From Edaphobacter paludis (GTDB lineage: Bacteria; Acidobacteriota; Terriglobia; Terriglobales; Acidobacteriaceae), in contig NZ_CP121194.1 of the NCBI RefSeq assembly GCF_039993895.1, forward strand, positions 2,728,001 to 2,792,000: a stretch of DNA of 64,000 nt, written 5' to 3'. How positions within the stretch are numbered: position 1 is the stretch's first letter; the number at the start of each line of letters is the position of its first letter. The notes under the pieces are model-generated. The model saw only the letters and a program-made list of their open reading frames with translations. It searched no databases and was not told the origin of the DNA. This document shows positions 18,049 to 26,223 of this stretch, piece after piece. The translations under genes were made by a program, and so were the position numbers.

Positions 18049-19327
18049 GAATACCTCCGATGGCGGCCAGTTCCGGTTCGGCGGCGCCGTCTAGCTCCCG
18101 CAGATAGGCATCGAAGTCAGCCAGGCGGGGGCGAACAGCGCGCTCTTCCGGGTAATGTCCGGCCAGCGCATCCGTTGTTTTAAGACCGTTGCCAGTGATG
18201 CAAGCAACCGTCAGCTCATCGGGCGAGATACGTCCTTGAGCATAAAGACGCGCCGTGACGGCAGTCGTGACACCCCCCGCAGTCTCGGTGAAGATGCCTT
18301 CGGTCTCTGCAAGTTCCTGCATGCCGGAGACCAGTTCCACATCCGAGACATCCTCTGCCCAGCCGCCAGTGGCACGGATCATCTGAGAGGCTGCCGGACC
18401 GTCGGCAGGGTTGCCGATGGCGAGGGAGCGAGCGATCGTGTTTGGCCGCTGCGGCTCGATAAAATCATTCCCCAGCTTTACGGCTTGTGAAATCGGCGAG
18501 CAGCCGGTGGCCTGTGCGCCAAAGAAGCGGACAGGTTTCTCTTCTACGAGGCCGAGATAGATCAGCTCCTGGAAAGCTTTGCGAATTTTGCGGATAAGAG
18601 AACCGCCAGCCATCGGGACAACTACGTTGTCGGGCAGCCGCCAGCCGAGCTTCTCTGCGATCTCGTAACCTACGGTCTTCGAGCCTTCAGCATAGTAGGG
18701 GCGAAGGTTGACATTGACGAAGCCCCAGTTGTACTCGTCGGCAATCTGGCTGCATAGCCGGTTGACGTGGTCGTAGTTTCCGTCAATGCGGACAAGGCGG
18801 GCACCATAGACCTGCGTGTTGAGAATCTTCGCGGCTTCGAGCTCCGCGGGAACGAGAATGCAAGCCTTGATGCCAAGCCGCGCAGCCTGCGCTGCTACCG
18901 AGTTGGCCAGGTTGCCGGTCGAGGAGCAGCCGACGGTCTCGAAGCCGAACCGCTGAGCGTTCGCCAGCGCGACCGACACAACGCGGTCCTTGAAGCTGAG
19001 GGTCGGGAAACATACCGCGTCGTTCTTGATGTAGAGATTTGTCGCGCCAATCCGCTTGCCGAGATTATTGGCCTTGATGAGAGGAGTAAAGCCGACTGGA
19101 AGATCCGGTTGATGACCCGCGGGGATGGGCAGGAGCGCGGCGTAGCGCCAGATGCTCGGCGGCCCGGCGGCGATAGCTTCGCGGGTGAAGACGCCGCGCG
19201 CGGCTTCGAGATCATAGGCCACTTCGAGCGGTGCCAGGCAATCTGGGCATGCAGACAACGGTTGGTTACCAAACCGCTTTCCGCACTCGTTGCACTTCAG
19301 CTCATACGCCGTACAGGAATAATTCAT
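18038..19327 (-). CDS. Threonine synthase-like PLP enzyme, possibly CysO-dependent
   Basis: From ATG 19327 the protein has 429 residues: a zinc-ribbon start (C12-x2-C15, C27-x2-C30), the PLP-lysine motif FPTLSFK113DRVV, the phosphate-binding STGNLANS and a late AGGVTTAV. Fold-type II PLP enzymes of this group are usually called threonine synthase. The motif NDAVCFPTLSFKDRVV differs from the classical NPTGSFKDRGM of ThrC. Two contexts point elsewhere: it overlaps a CysO-like sulfur carrier and its leader holds a SAM-I riboswitch. A beta- or gamma-replacement with protein thiocarboxylate, giving cysteine or homocysteine, is therefore possible; true threonine synthesis is the alternative. The frame runs open to 19453 but that start lies inside the riboswitch. 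Confidence 0.85.
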   Translation of the reverse strand: MNYSCTAYELKCNECGKRFGNQPLSACPDCLAPLEVAYDLEAARGVFTREAIAAGPPSIWRYAALLPIPAGHQPDLPVGFTPLIKANNLGKRIGATNLYIKNDAVCFPTLSFKDRVVSVALANAQRFGFETVGCSSTGNLANSVAAQAARLGIKACILVPAELEAAKILNTQVYGARLVRIDGNYDHVNRLCSQIADEYNWGFVNVNLRPYYAEGSKTVGYEIAEKLGWRLPDNVVVPMAGGSLIRKIRKAFQELIYLGLVEEKPVRFFGAQATGCSPISQAVKLGNDFIEPQRPNTIARSLAIGNPADGPAASQMIRATGGWAEDVSDVELVSGMQELAETEGIFTETAGGVTTAVTARLYAQGRISPDELTVACITGNGLKTTDALAGHYPEERAVRPRLADFDAYLRELDGAAEPELAAIGGIHAN

Positions 19328-19333
19328 TACGCT

Positions 19334-19349
19334 CTCTCCGAGTGGAGAG
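19334..19349 (-). promoter_or_regulatory. Shine-Dalgarno-sequestering hairpin before the thrC-like gene
   Basis: On the minus strand CTCTCC (19349-19344) pairs perfectly with GGAGAG (19339-19334) across the loop ACTC. GGAGAG is the ribosome binding site of the gene starting at 19327, so this hairpin would mask it. With the SAM aptamer upstream it is a candidate translational expression platform. Confidence 0.65.
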
Positions 19350-19445
19350 GAGATTTCAACTTGCGACGTACTCTCTGTTAGGGACGCCGCGAACGGCCAG
19401 GAAGGTGAAATGGGGTGCAACCTGAAGTTTTGGCTGCGTGCTCCT

Positions 19446-19553
19446 AATCTCATGTTCCCTGTTTCCAGGAGAGAGTTGACACCGGTACGCCTTTGTTTTG
19501 TCCGGTTGTCGTGGCGTCACAGGGCTCGTCCCTCAACCACTCTGCATGAAATT
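19446..19553 (-). ncRNA. SAM-I (S-box) riboswitch aptamer
   Basis: Minus strand. P1 is AATTTCATG (19553-19545) with CATGAGATT (19454-19446). Between them are the S-box landmarks: AGAGTGG, TTGAGGGACGAGCCC followed by TGTGACGCC (kink-turn side; the consensus is GGAGGGA...GGCCC...GATGAAGCC), CAACC, a P3 stem ACCGG/CCGGT, then GTGTCAAC (consensus GGTGCTAA) and a P4 stem CCTG/CAGG capped by GAAA. The aptamer ends 118 bases before the thrC-like start. SAM-I riboswitches turn off sulfur amino acid genes when S-adenosylmethionine is plentiful. Identification is by eye against the remembered consensus. Confidence 0.8.
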
Positions 19554-19694
19554 CAAATTTGCCCGAAAGCAAACTGGAATAGTTAACTTTTAGCACAACA
19601 CAGATGCCACTGCAACTACAGGTGTTAGCAAATAGATGCGCTGGATCAGGTTGCGGCTGCATCTTTTTCGCGCATTTCGACCGGTAATTCGCGG

Positions 19695-20069
19695 CTAATG
19701 TTTAGTGACGATATCGCGGACACCGTCGACAAAGGCTGCCGGATCGAACTCGGTGCGAAGAATCTCGTCGGGGCAGTCGGTGTGAATAGCCACCCGCCAA
19801 TTACAGACAAAGGCAATCACCTGTCCATGCTGAGCTGTCTTGATCTCCGAACACAGATGTTCCGCATCCTTTATTCCTGACTCTCCCTCAACGTCGATCA
19901 GGACAAGATCATAGTGCCGCGCCCAGAACATGGACAGTCCCTCCTCGTGGCTGAGGGTGGAATCTACATCGAAGCCGGAGATGCGAAGAATCTGATCGCG
20001 CAAAGGGCGCAACATCTCGCGGCGACAGATATGCAGGATTGCCTGCTTATTGGGTGTTCGTGGTTCCAT
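19695..20069 (-). CDS. Stand-alone degenerate receiver-domain protein
   Basis: The 124-residue protein has the length and alternating beta/alpha pattern of a single response-regulator receiver: ILHICRREM (strand 1), YDLVLIDVEGE with D59 at the phosphoacceptor position, GQVIAFVCN (strand 4). The usual acidic pair after strand 1 is replaced by C-R-R, and no clear Thr/Ser plus Lys switch residues are visible, so phosphorylation may be lost. No output domain is attached. It is on the minus strand upstream of the riboswitch region, separated by about 140 bases from the aptamer. The partner is unknown. Confidence 0.6.
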   Translation of the reverse strand: MEPRTPNKQAILHICRREMLRPLRDQILRISGFDVDSTLSHEEGLSMFWARHYDLVLIDVEGESGIKDAEHLCSEIKTAQHGQVIAFVCNWRVAIHTDCPDEILRTEFDPAAFVDGVRDIVTKH

Positions 20070-20227
20070 TTGTTTTGTAATTGGGTCCTGCTTCTATTGT
20101 ATCTTTCTTCTCAAGTCAGCGCCCCGCATGCCTGTGTATCCACACGTCGCCACCCAGCCAGTGGGTGCCAGCGATGAGTTCACCTTCACGGGTTTAGTCT
20201 CGCGCCGATGGCCCGCGAAGGCGCCCT

Positions 20228-21160
20228 TTACCCCACGCACATCATACCGGCAGCAGTACGGGCCCTCCACAACGCGCCTTCCAGCGAATTCACCGCTCCA
20301 TCAAGCACATGAACCTGTGGCGCGGACTCCGCCAGCGCCGCGATCATGGCCTCCCGGACTATTGTGACGTGCTCCAGAATGCTTCCCACATATGCCACTC
20401 CAATCGGGTCTTTGCTCTCACCCGAGGTCTCCATCATCTTCACTGCCACCAGCGTCACCAACTCTGCCAGATCGGCTCCGGCACGCTCCAGCACGGCCCG
20501 CGCCATCTCGTCACCGGCCTCAGCGCATCGCACCACAAGAGGAACCAGCGCAGCAAAGTCCGGGCCTGGACGATCGTTTCCCTTCTCCACCAACTCGCCC
20601 AGCGACCCCAGCCCCCAGAAGCTCTGAACCTCGGTAAGCAGGTTGGTCTTGATCCCGCGGTCTCTTGCCCAGAAGCCCGAACGAACCGCCTCCAACCCAA
20701 TCCACCAGCCCGAGCCCTCATCCGCCAGGACCGGCCCCCAGCCGCCAACGTGGTACATCGTTCCATCTGCGCTTCGTCCAACGAAGATCGATCCCGTCCC
20801 CGATACCACCAGAATGCCGGGACCGCCCTGGAACGCCGCGTCGAGAGCGATCTCCTCGTCGCCGCATACCTCCACCTCTCCACTAACCATCGCTTTCATC
20901 TGCGAGTGGCACCACTCGCGCACCGCCGGAATCGAGAATCCTCCGATGCCGACGCAGCTTCGCGTCACCTCTTGCAGACTCACTCCAGCCGCCGTCGCAG
21001 TCTCTTCCAGAAGTCTCCGCAGCCGCGCCGTGGCCTCTGCTTCGCCCACGCGCATCAGCTTGATGCTGCCGCACTCCGCCCGCCCAAGAACCTTGGTCTC
21101 ATCCGCCAGAACACACCTTGTCTTTGTTCCTCCTGCGTCGATCCCAATAAAATATGCCAA
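20228..21160 (-). CDS. BadF/BadG-type amino-sugar kinase (GlcNAc/MurNAc kinase candidate)
   Basis: The 310-residue ASKHA-fold kinase has the phosphate-1 loop GIDAGGTKTRCVLAD (residues 5-19), the second loop GILVVSGTGSIFVGRS and DEGSGWWIG. This is the BadF/BadG/BcrA/BcrD family that includes N-acetylglucosamine kinases and the MurNAc kinase MurK of Tannerella (family knowledge). It starts at TTG 21160, with GGGA close upstream, and is divergent from the symporter-hydrolase-muramidase fusion about 100 bases away. In Tannerella a sodium symporter-like MurT and MurK work together, so MurNAc kinase is the preferred guess. No MurQ etherase is visible in the window. Confidence 0.82.
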   Translation of the reverse strand: MAYFIGIDAGGTKTRCVLADETKVLGRAECGSIKLMRVGEAEATARLRRLLEETATAAGVSLQEVTRSCVGIGGFSIPAVREWCHSQMKAMVSGEVEVCGDEEIALDAAFQGGPGILVVSGTGSIFVGRSADGTMYHVGGWGPVLADEGSGWWIGLEAVRSGFWARDRGIKTNLLTEVQSFWGLGSLGELVEKGNDRPGPDFAALVPLVVRCAEAGDEMARAVLERAGADLAELVTLVAVKMMETSGESKDPIGVAYVGSILEHVTIVREAMIAALAESAPQVHVLDGAVNSLEGALWRARTAAGMMCVG

Positions 21161-21263
21161 GTTTCCCTATCTCCCATCACCGCTCCAAGCCATCGCGGCG
21201 CCCTGCCCGTTATCATAATGTGCACAAGGTGATGCCGTCAGGCAGCCTCACAGGAGAGTCGCA

Positions 21264-24200
21264 TTGACCGGTAGTTTCGAAGCCCTGGCGCTGGCCGTGC
21301 CGACACGTCTCCACCCCATCGATCTCGCCCTCATCGCCGTCTACCTCATCGGCATCACCCTCTTCGGCCTGCGCTTCCGCTCGAAGAAACCATCCGACGG
21401 CCGCTCCCTTAAAAGCTACTTCCTCGCCGACCGCTCCATCCCCTGGTGGGCCATCGCGCTCTCCATCGTCTCGGCCGAGACCAGTACCCTCACTATCATC
21501 TCCATTCCCGGCCTCGCGTTCGGCGGAGACTTCGGATTCCTCCAGGTCGTCTTTGGCTACATGGTCGGCCGCATCGTCGTCGCCGCCATCTTCCTTCCCA
21601 AATACTTTCAGGGCGAGATGCTCACCGCCTACCAACTCATCGACCGGCGCTTCGGCCCCACGCTGCACAAGGTCACTGCCCTGCTCTTCCTGCTCACCCG
21701 CGCCGCTGCGGAAGGCGTGCGCGTCTTCGCTGTCTCCATCGTCGTAGGCATCGCCATCGGCACACGCGATGTCCTGTCCATCGCCATCATCTCCGCGCTC
21801 ACGCTGCTCTATACCTTCGAAGGGGGAATGGCCGCTGTCATCTGGACCGATGTTGTGCAGATGATCATCTACATCGGCGGAACCGTCGTCGCCATCGCCA
21901 CGCTCGGAACCCATGTCCCCGGAGGATGGTCGCAGATCCACGAAGTCGCCGCAGCAGCGGGCAAGTTCCACCTCTTCCACTTCGCCCTGAACCTCACCGA
22001 AACCTACACCTTCTGGGCCGGGCTCATCGGCGGAACCTTCCTCACCATGGCCTCTCACGGCACCGATCAACTGATGGTCCAGCGAATGCTGGCCGCCCGC
22101 AATCTGCGCCAGTCCATCGCCGCTCTGCTCTCCAGCGGAGTCGTCATCCTGCTCCAGTTCACTCTCTTCCTCTTCATCGGAGCGGGCCTCTTTGTCTTCT
22201 ACGGCCTGCACCCTGCAGTGTTCGCCTCAGCGGACAGAATCTTCCCCACCTTCATCGTTCGCGAGATGCCCATCGGAGTAGCCGGCCTGCTCGTCGCCGC
22301 CATCCTTGCCGCCGCGATGTCCAACCTCAGCGCCGCGCTCAACTCGCTCTCCAGCACCACCGTCGTAGACTTCTATATGCACTGGCGACCCGCAGCCGAC
22401 GACCGCGAACGAATGCTCATCTCCCGCTCCTCCACCGTGATCTGGGCCTTCGTGCTCTTCGCCATTGCTGTCTACAGCGTCCACGCCGGAGGCAAAGGCC
22501 ACGTCGTGGAGATCGGCCTATCCATCGCCTCGGTCGCCTACGGTGCGCTGCTAGGCGTCTTCCTGCTTGGAACGCTCACGCGCTACGCCACCCAGGCCGG
22601 AGCGATCCTCGGCATGATCGCCGGCTTCTCCCTCAACATTCTCCTCTGGCTCCATCCCAACCCCATCGCGCTCGGCCCCATCACCATTCCGCATGTCGCC
22701 TGGACCTGGTACGTCTTCATCGGAGCGGTCGCCACCTTCGGCATCGGCACCATCGCCAGCTTCATCTTCCGGACAAAACCCCAAGCGAAAGTTCTCGCTA
22801 CAACTGCCCTTCTAGCTTTTTTCGCCCTCAACGCAACATCAGCCCGAGCACAAACTCGGAAGCCCCACCTTCCCGGCGGCTTCATCGCCGCTAAGGTGGA
22901 TACCGCCGAACCTACTAACTTCGCAGCGGTCAGTACGCTCATAGACAACGCCATCGCTTTCCAAAAACTCCCGGGCGCAGTCGTCCTCATCGGCCACGAC
23001 AACAAGGTCGCCTTCGAACATGCCTACGGCAACCGTTCTCTAGAACCCACCGAAGAACCCATGACCGAAGACACCATCTTCGACATGGCCTCCCTCAGCA
23101 AGTGCCTCTCCACAGCAGTAGCCGTCATGCAACTCTACGAAGCACACAAACTTAACTTCGACGATCCCGTCGCAAAATATCTTCCCGCCTTCGCAGCCAA
23201 CGGCAAAGAAAATGTGACCATCCGCGAACTATTAACCCACTACTCCGGCCTGCCGCCCGATGTAAATCTCAAAGACCCCTGGGGCCTCGCCGCTCCCGAC
23301 AAAGCCGAAGGCATCCGCCGCGCTCTCGACTCGCCGCTCGTCACCCCACCCGGCGCCCACTTTGAATACTCCGACATCAACTTCATCACCCTCGGAGCAC
23401 TCGTAGAAAAGCTCAGCGGCGAACCCCTCGACATTTATGCCCAGCAGCACATCTTCACCCCTCTGAAGATGTCCCATACCCGCTACCTGCCATTTGCCAA
23501 AGCCTGCGGACCACATGAAGTTTTTGGCGCAGCGATCGAGCTGCACCTGGATCCGCATGAGATGATCGCCAATGCCTGTGGCCCCGGCATATGGAACACG
23601 CTCATCATACAGCACATAGCACCAACCATCTACGACGATGAAGGCACCGCAACCACCAACCCTGACTTCGGCCACATGCTTCGCGGCACCGTCAATGACC
23701 CCACCACCCGCCGCATGGGCGGAGTAGCCGGACACGCCGGCGTCTTCAGCACCGCCGCCGACACCGCCCTCTTCGCCCAGGCTCTCCTCGACAAACTCGT
23801 ACACAACACCGGGCCCTTTCCTCTCAAGCAATCCACCCTCAAGCTGATGACCGAACCCCAGCAGCCAGCGAGCGCGGAATCAACCGCCACCATCTTCACT
23901 CCCGACGGCGAGACCACCAAGGGCGTCGCCACACGCGGCTTCGGCTGGGACATCAACTCCCCCTTCTCGCGCCCTCGCGGCGGCGTCTTCCCCATCGGCT
24001 CCTTCGGCCACACCGGATTCACCGGCACATCGCTCTGGATGGACCCCGCCAGCGACACCTACGTCATCCTCCTGACGAATGCCATCCATCCGCACGGTGA
24101 CCCACCCATCTCCGTCCTCCGGGGCGAGGTCGCCACAGCAGCAGCCGAAGCTCTTCACCTCAATCAATCGGCGCAGCCAAGCGAGGCACAAACCCTCACC

Positions 24201-25415
24201 GGCATTGACGTCCTCGAATCCACTCAATACGCCGCTCTCGCCGAAGCCGCCCATCGCCACAACAATCATCTGCGCCTCGGCCTCCTCACCAATCAGTCTG
24301 GCCTCGACAGCAAAGGCCGCCGCACCGTCGATCTCCTCGCCACCGACGCTCCAAAATTCGTCCCCGGCCTCACGCTCACCACGCTCTTCTCCCCGGAACA
24401 CGGCATCTTCGGCAAACTGGACACCACCAAAATCGCCAGCGAGACCGACCCCGACACCCACCTCCCGGTCATCAGCCTCTACGGTCCCAAAGACTCCGAC
24501 AAGCGGCCAAAGCTCGAAGACCTTAGCAAGCTCGACGCAGTCGTCATCGACCTGCAGGATGCCGGAGTCCGCTTCTATACCTACGAGACCGTCGTCGGCT
24601 ACTTCCTCGAAGCCGCGGCGAAGGCCCACATCGAGATCATCCTCCTCGACCGCCCCAACCCCATCGGCGGCGAACAGGTCCAGGGTCCCGTCTCCGACGC
24701 CGGGCTCGAGTCCTACACCGACTACATGCCGCTGCCCGTCCGCCACGGCCTCACCCTCGGCGAACTCGCACGCTACATCAATGGAGAGCGCCGCTTCCCC
24801 ACCGCCGCCTCTCGCAACATTCAGGTTCCCATCAACGCGCACCTCACCGTCGTTCCCATGCAGAACTGGACACGCAGGGAGTACTTCGACCAGACCCATC
24901 TGCCCTGGACCAACCCCAGCCCGAACCTCCGTAGTCTCACCGCAGCCACGCTCTACCCCGGCATCGGCATGATCGAAACCACCAACATCTCCGTAGGACG
25001 CGGCACGCCCACGCCGTTCGAGCACATCGGCGCACCCTACATCGACGCTCCCGCTCTCGCCGCTTACCTCAACGCCCGCCACATTCCCGGCGTGACGTTT
25101 ACTCCCACCACCTTCCCCGTCGCCGAAACATCCAACCACTATCCCTTCCACGGCCAGACGATCCCCGGTGTTCACATCACCCTCACCGACCGCAACCTCC
25201 TCGACGCGCCCGAGCTAGGCATTGAGCTCCTCGCCGCTCTCCACCGCTTCTACCCCAAAGAGTTCGACCTTGCGAAAGCAGAGCGCCTCGTCGCCAGCGT
25301 CAACACCATGCTCGCCCTCAGCAACAACGAAGACCCACGCACCATCGCCGCCTCGTGGGCCAGCGATCTGGACGCCTTCAAAAATCGCCGCGCTCCCTAC
25401 CTGCTCTACCGCTAG
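21264..25415 (+). CDS. Triple fusion: sodium:solute symporter + serine hydrolase + DUF1343/NamZ muramidase
   Basis: One open frame of 1383 codons, from TTG 21264 (AGGAG seven bases upstream). Residues ~15-505 are a sodium:solute symporter with about 13 membrane helices (PIDLALIAVYLIGITLFGLRF, WWAIALSIVSAETSTLTIIS). Residues ~506-528 form a signal-like hydrophobic segment ending ATSARA-Q. Residues ~540-960 are a class-C-like serine hydrolase: S610-LS-K613, Y702-S-D704, H916-T-G918. Residues ~980-1383 are DUF1343 (GLLTNQSG, LFSPE1045HG, DRPNPIGGEQVQGP), the family of B. subtilis exo-N-acetylmuramidase NamZ. The hydrolases should lie in the periplasm, held at the transporter. Together with the divergent BadF kinase this suggests cell-wall sugar release, uptake and phosphorylation. 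The fusion could also mark a lost stop codon. Confidence 0.88.
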   Translation: MTGSFEALALAVPTRLHPIDLALIAVYLIGITLFGLRFRSKKPSDGRSLKSYFLADRSIPWWAIALSIVSAETSTLTIISIPGLAFGGDFGFLQVVFGYMVGRIVVAAIFLPKYFQGEMLTAYQLIDRRFGPTLHKVTALLFLLTRAAAEGVRVFAVSIVVGIAIGTRDVLSIAIISALTLLYTFEGGMAAVIWTDVVQMIIYIGGTVVAIATLGTHVPGGWSQIHEVAAAAGKFHLFHFALNLTETYTFWAGLIGGTFLTMASHGTDQLMVQRMLAARNLRQSIAALLSSGVVILLQFTLFLFIGAGLFVFYGLHPAVFASADRIFPTFIVREMPIGVAGLLVAAILAAAMSNLSAALNSLSSTTVVDFYMHWRPAADDRERMLISRSSTVIWAFVLFAIAVYSVHAGGKGHVVEIGLSIASVAYGALLGVFLLGTLTRYATQAGAILGMIAGFSLNILLWLHPNPIALGPITIPHVAWTWYVFIGAVATFGIGTIASFIFRTKPQAKVLATTALLAFFALNATSARAQTRKPHLPGGFIAAKVDTAEPTNFAAVSTLIDNAIAFQKLPGAVVLIGHDNKVAFEHAYGNRSLEPTEEPMTEDTIFDMASLSKCLSTAVAVMQLYEAHKLNFDDPVAKYLPAFAANGKENVTIRELLTHYSGLPPDVNLKDPWGLAAPDKAEGIRRALDSPLVTPPGAHFEYSDINFITLGALVEKLSGEPLDIYAQQHIFTPLKMSHTRYLPFAKACGPHEVFGAAIELHLDPHEMIANACGPGIWNTLIIQHIAPTIYDDEGTATTNPDFGHMLRGTVNDPTTRRMGGVAGHAGVFSTAADTALFAQALLDKLVHNTGPFPLKQSTLKLMTEPQQPASAESTATIFTPDGETTKGVATRGFGWDINSPFSRPRGGVFPIGSFGHTGFTGTSLWMDPASDTYVILLTNAIHPHGDPPISVLRGEVATAAAEALHLNQSAQPSEAQTLTGIDVLESTQYAALAEAAHRHNNHLRLGLLTNQSGLDSKGRRTVDLLATDAPKFVPGLTLTTLFSPEHGIFGKLDTTKIASETDPDTHLPVISLYGPKDSDKRPKLEDLSKLDAVVIDLQDAGVRFYTYETVVGYFLEAAAKAHIEIILLDRPNPIGGEQVQGPVSDAGLESYTDYMPLPVRHGLTLGELARYINGERRFPTAASRNIQVPINAHLTVVPMQNWTRREYFDQTHLPWTNPSPNLRSLTAATLYPGIGMIETTNISVGRGTPTPFEHIGAPYIDAPALAAYLNARHIPGVTFTPTTFPVAETSNHYPFHGQTIPGVHITLTDRNLLDAPELGIELLAALHRFYPKEFDLAKAERLVASVNTMLALSNNEDPRTIAASWASDLDAFKNRRAPYLLYR

Positions 25416-25545
25416 CTCTTGTTGTCAATTCCCCATTAGCAACCATTCCGGAAGGTATTCATCTCACTACCGCCGGCAAAATTCATCTCTTCTTCGCCGT
25501 CTTTACGTCACAATAGAGAGATAGGCATTCACAGAGAGGGAGCAC

Positions 25546-26220
25546 ATGCCCCGCATTCATTTTCAGCAACAACTCGTCGCATTGAAAGACAAGCTGCTCG
25601 CCATGGCTGCCCTTTCCCAGCAGGCACTCAGTCTCTCCATCGATGCCTACCTCAACAGCGACAGCGTCCTCTGCGACCACATTAAGGAGATTGAAGAGGC
25701 CATCAACTCCGCCGAGCGCGACGTCGACGAGATGGCCTACGATCTGCTCGCCAAGGAGCAGCCCATGGCCATCGATCTCCGCTTCATCCTCTCCGTCATC
25801 AAGATCAACGGCGACCTCGAGCGCATCGGCGACCAGGCCACCAACATCTCGCAGCGCGTCCAGCTTCTCGACAACGCCCAGGCCATCAAGCTGCCCATCG
25901 ACATCTCGGAGATGGGAGAGAAGGTCGGTGTCATGATCCGCACCGCCATCCAGGCGCTGCTCGAAGCCGACGCCAAGCTGGCTGAATCCGTTCTCGCCAT
26001 GGACGATGAGATCGACGACATGAACCGCACCGTGCAGACCGAACTCGTCGAGCTGATGCAGCGCAGCCCCGAGGTCAGCACTCAGGCGCTCAACGCCATC
26101 ATCGTCTCCCGCAACCTCGAGCGCTCCGCCGACCACGCCACCAACATCGCCGAAGACGTCATCTTCTGGGTTCGCGGCTCCGACGTCCGCCACAAATTTT
26201 CTCTCGCTCAGGCAGAGTAA
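25546..26220 (+). CDS. phoU: Phosphate-signalling protein PhoU
   Basis: The 224-residue all-helical protein has two PhoU repeats with the metal-binding E/D motifs (DHIKEIEEAINSAERDVDEMAYDL; NLERIGDQATNIS; NLERSADHATNIAEDV). PhoU links the Pst transporter to the PhoR sensor and represses the phosphate regulon. GAGGGAG lies just upstream of ATG 25546. No pst genes or phoBR are next to it, so here it stands alone, between the fusion gene and the convergent dehydrogenase. Confidence 0.93.
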   Translation: MPRIHFQQQLVALKDKLLAMAALSQQALSLSIDAYLNSDSVLCDHIKEIEEAINSAERDVDEMAYDLLAKEQPMAIDLRFILSVIKINGDLERIGDQATNISQRVQLLDNAQAIKLPIDISEMGEKVGVMIRTAIQALLEADAKLAESVLAMDDEIDDMNRTVQTELVELMQRSPEVSTQALNAIIVSRNLERSADHATNIAEDVIFWVRGSDVRHKFSLAQAE

Positions 26221-26223
26221 GCT

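Noticed and set aside
19328..19453. 42 extra N-terminal codons for the thrC-like gene
   Set aside because: They begin inside the riboswitch P1 and lack a ribosome site; ATG 19327 has one.
21213..22211. A 332-codon minus-strand frame, strongly acidic
   Set aside because: It is the mirror image of the symporter helices (GAN codons opposite hydrophobic codons) and has no ribosome site or homology signal.
23880..25175. A 431-codon minus-strand frame
   Set aside because: It is antisense to the hydrolase/DUF1343 part of the fusion, Gly/Val/Asp-rich and without motifs.
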